Source of the DNA: Sphingopyxis terrae subsp. terrae NBRC 15098
GTDB taxonomy: Bacteria > Pseudomonadota > Alphaproteobacteria > Sphingomonadales > Sphingomonadaceae
Direction: 5' to 3'
Assembly: GCF_001598815.1 (NCBI RefSeq)
Contig: NZ_BCZQ01000018.1
Coordinates: 62,001-126,000 of the forward strand
Length of the DNA stretch: 64,000 nt
This document shows, piece after piece, positions 63,225-64,000 of the stretch. Below the pieces are notes generated by a model, which was not told where the DNA came from, searched no databases, and worked only from the letters and a program-made list of their open reading frames with translations. Positions within the stretch are counted from its first letter, which is position 1, and each line of letters opens with the position of its first letter. Both the position numbers and the translations under genes were made by a program.

Positions 63225-63440
63225 ATGCAGCTTCCAGCACCATTTCTTGCCGACCGCGGTGCGGTCGACGATGCGTATGCGCTGATGACCGAGCATGGCG
63301 AGGAAGCCGGCTTCGCGGCGGCCGCGCGCGCCGAACAATATCGGGTGCTCGGCAATCATGTCCATTTCGCGCGCTGGCGGCAGATCGAGCGGCTGATCAC
63401 CTATCTGTCGATCGATGCCGCGCTCGATACGGTGCACTGA
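63225..63440 (+). CDS. DUF6961-like small protein
   Basis: The protein has 71 residues from the ATG at 63225. FLADRGAVDDAYALMTEHGE, then AARAEQYRVLGNHVHFARWR and QIERLITYLSIDAALDTVH, match the pattern of the short DUF6961 proteins of sphingomonads. It is soluble and helical, with no known role. GTTAA-type half sites GGTTAA and TTAACC (63111-63116, 63134-63139) lie in the 170-base upstream region. It converges on argC with 2 bases between stops. Confidence 0.75.
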   Translation: MQLPAPFLADRGAVDDAYALMTEHGEEAGFAAAARAEQYRVLGNHVHFARWRQIERLITYLSIDAALDTVH

Positions 63441-63442
63441 CC

Positions 63443-64000
63443 CTAAAGCCGCAGTCCCGCCGTTTCGGTCAGGCCCGCCATGATGTTGAGATTCTGCACG
63501 CAAGCGCCGCTCGCGCCCTTGCCCAGATTGTCGAGCCGCGCGACGAGCCGCGCCTGGCTGCCGTCGGCATTGCCGAAGACGAACAATGCAATGCAATCGT
63601 CGCCTTGGTCCGATGCGCGCAGCAGCATTTCGCCGTCCGCGGGGGCGTCGCCCATCACGACGATCGGGCTTGCCGCATAAAAGTCGGCGAGCGCCGCGCG
63701 GAGTTCATCGACCGGCGCGGCGCCGGACATCGCGCCAAGCGGCAAAGGCACCTCGACCACCATGCCGCGATGCGCCGGCACGACAGCGGGGGAGAATAGC
63801 GGGGCGACCGTCAGCCCGCAGCGCGCCTGCATTTCGGGTACATGCTTGTGTCCCAGCGACAGCGCATAGCCGCGCCAGGCAATGTCGGGGTCGGCCTTGA
63901 AGCGCTCGATGAGGCTTTTACCGCCGCCCGAATAGCCGCTGACGGCGTGGCAGCTATAGGGCCAGTCGGCGGGGAGGAGGCCGTCGCGGACCAGCGGCGC
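63443..64000 (-). CDS. argC: N-acetyl-gamma-glutamyl-phosphate reductase, C-terminal part (5' end beyond window)
   Basis: The open frame enters from the window edge and ends at 63443, 186 codons. It reads APLVRDGLLPADWPYSCHAV, SGYSGGGKSLIERFKADPDI, then GHKHVPEMQARCGLTVAPLF, VVEVPLPLGAM, GMVVE, and LARLDNLGKGASGACVQNLN followed by IMAGL. SGYSGGGK, KHVPEM and NLGKGASGACVQNLNIM are ArgC type 2 signatures. ArgC makes N-acetylglutamate semialdehyde in arginine synthesis. The NADP-binding N-terminus is outside the window. Confidence 0.93.
   Translation of the reverse strand, partial: APLVRDGLLPADWPYSCHAVSGYSGGGKSLIERFKADPDIAWRGYALSLGHKHVPEMQARCGLTVAPLFSPAVVPAHRGMVVEVPLPLGAMSGAAPVDELRAALADFYAASPIVVMGDAPADGEMLLRASDQGDDCIALFVFGNADGSQARLVARLDNLGKGASGACVQNLNIMAGLTETAGLRL

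Overview
The window is about 64 kb of gene-dense, GC-rich chromosomal DNA from an alphaproteobacterium of the Sphingomonadales. A Sphingopyxis-like organism is my best guess from overall gene style; no 16S gene is present to confirm it. Supporting signs are the chpT/che gene order, DUF6491, DUF6356, DUF6961 and UrcA-type small proteins, frequent ATGA/GTGA stop-start overlaps, and short dispersed repeats of the kind scattered through sphingomonad genomes. I see no rRNA, tRNA, CRISPR, insertion sequence, prophage or attachment site. No gene-free stretch exceeds 300 bases.

Layout. 1-7105: the N-terminus of an RluD-type pseudouridine synthase, then a + strand signalling block chpT-cheA-cheW-cheY-cheB-cheR and a peptidoglycan amidase. 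7106-13756: accessory genes (epoxide-hydrolase-like enzyme, AraC regulator, LtrA, small membrane proteins, serine hydrolase, PhzF, PdxH). 13889-18739: a + strand housekeeping run (DnaJ/CbpA-like, YihY, FabI, GNAT, VOC, AroC). 18747-23351: three secondary transporters in a row (SLC13/RCK, DctA-like, second DAACS). 23376-27087: lipoprotein, cytochrome P450, membrane protein, extensin-like protein. 27097-33131: a nine-gene minus-strand suf operon led by an Rrf2 regulator, with two unrecognised genes inserted and almost every junction overlapping. 33231-41105: AraC regulator, DUF885 peptidase, PyrD, gamma-glutamyltransferase, acyl-CoA synthetase. 41187-46823: a minus-strand run with glyoxalase I and II, thioesterase, hydrolases, a four-gene unit (56-aa membrane peptide, 136-aa membrane protein, 63-aa XRE repressor, exported hydrolase) and MerC. 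46973-54450: ThrS, TauE/SafE, the FtsX-type ABC exporter with divergent TesA, and a MOSC protein. 54537-64000: outer-membrane beta-barrel, RlmN, SDR/HxlR divergent pair, UrcA/LysR divergent pair, DnaN, sorbosone-dehydrogenase-like protein, DUF6961 and the C-terminal part of ArgC.

How the parts relate. The che block is one chemosensory output module; ChpT at its head could connect the phosphorelay that controls CtrA to motility, and CheA carries two CheW-like domains plus a receiver-like tail without a phospho-acceptor. The suf operon looks autoregulated: a perfect 25-bp dyad of Rrf2/IscR length precedes the regulator, and a dispersed repeat has rewritten the regulator C-terminus right up to the sufB start codon. 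No novel defence or mobile system stands out. The most original material is the two coupled unknown genes inside suf, the repeat-rewritten regulator, the XRE/small-membrane-protein operon with its repeated operator, and several clear dyads in divergent promoters.
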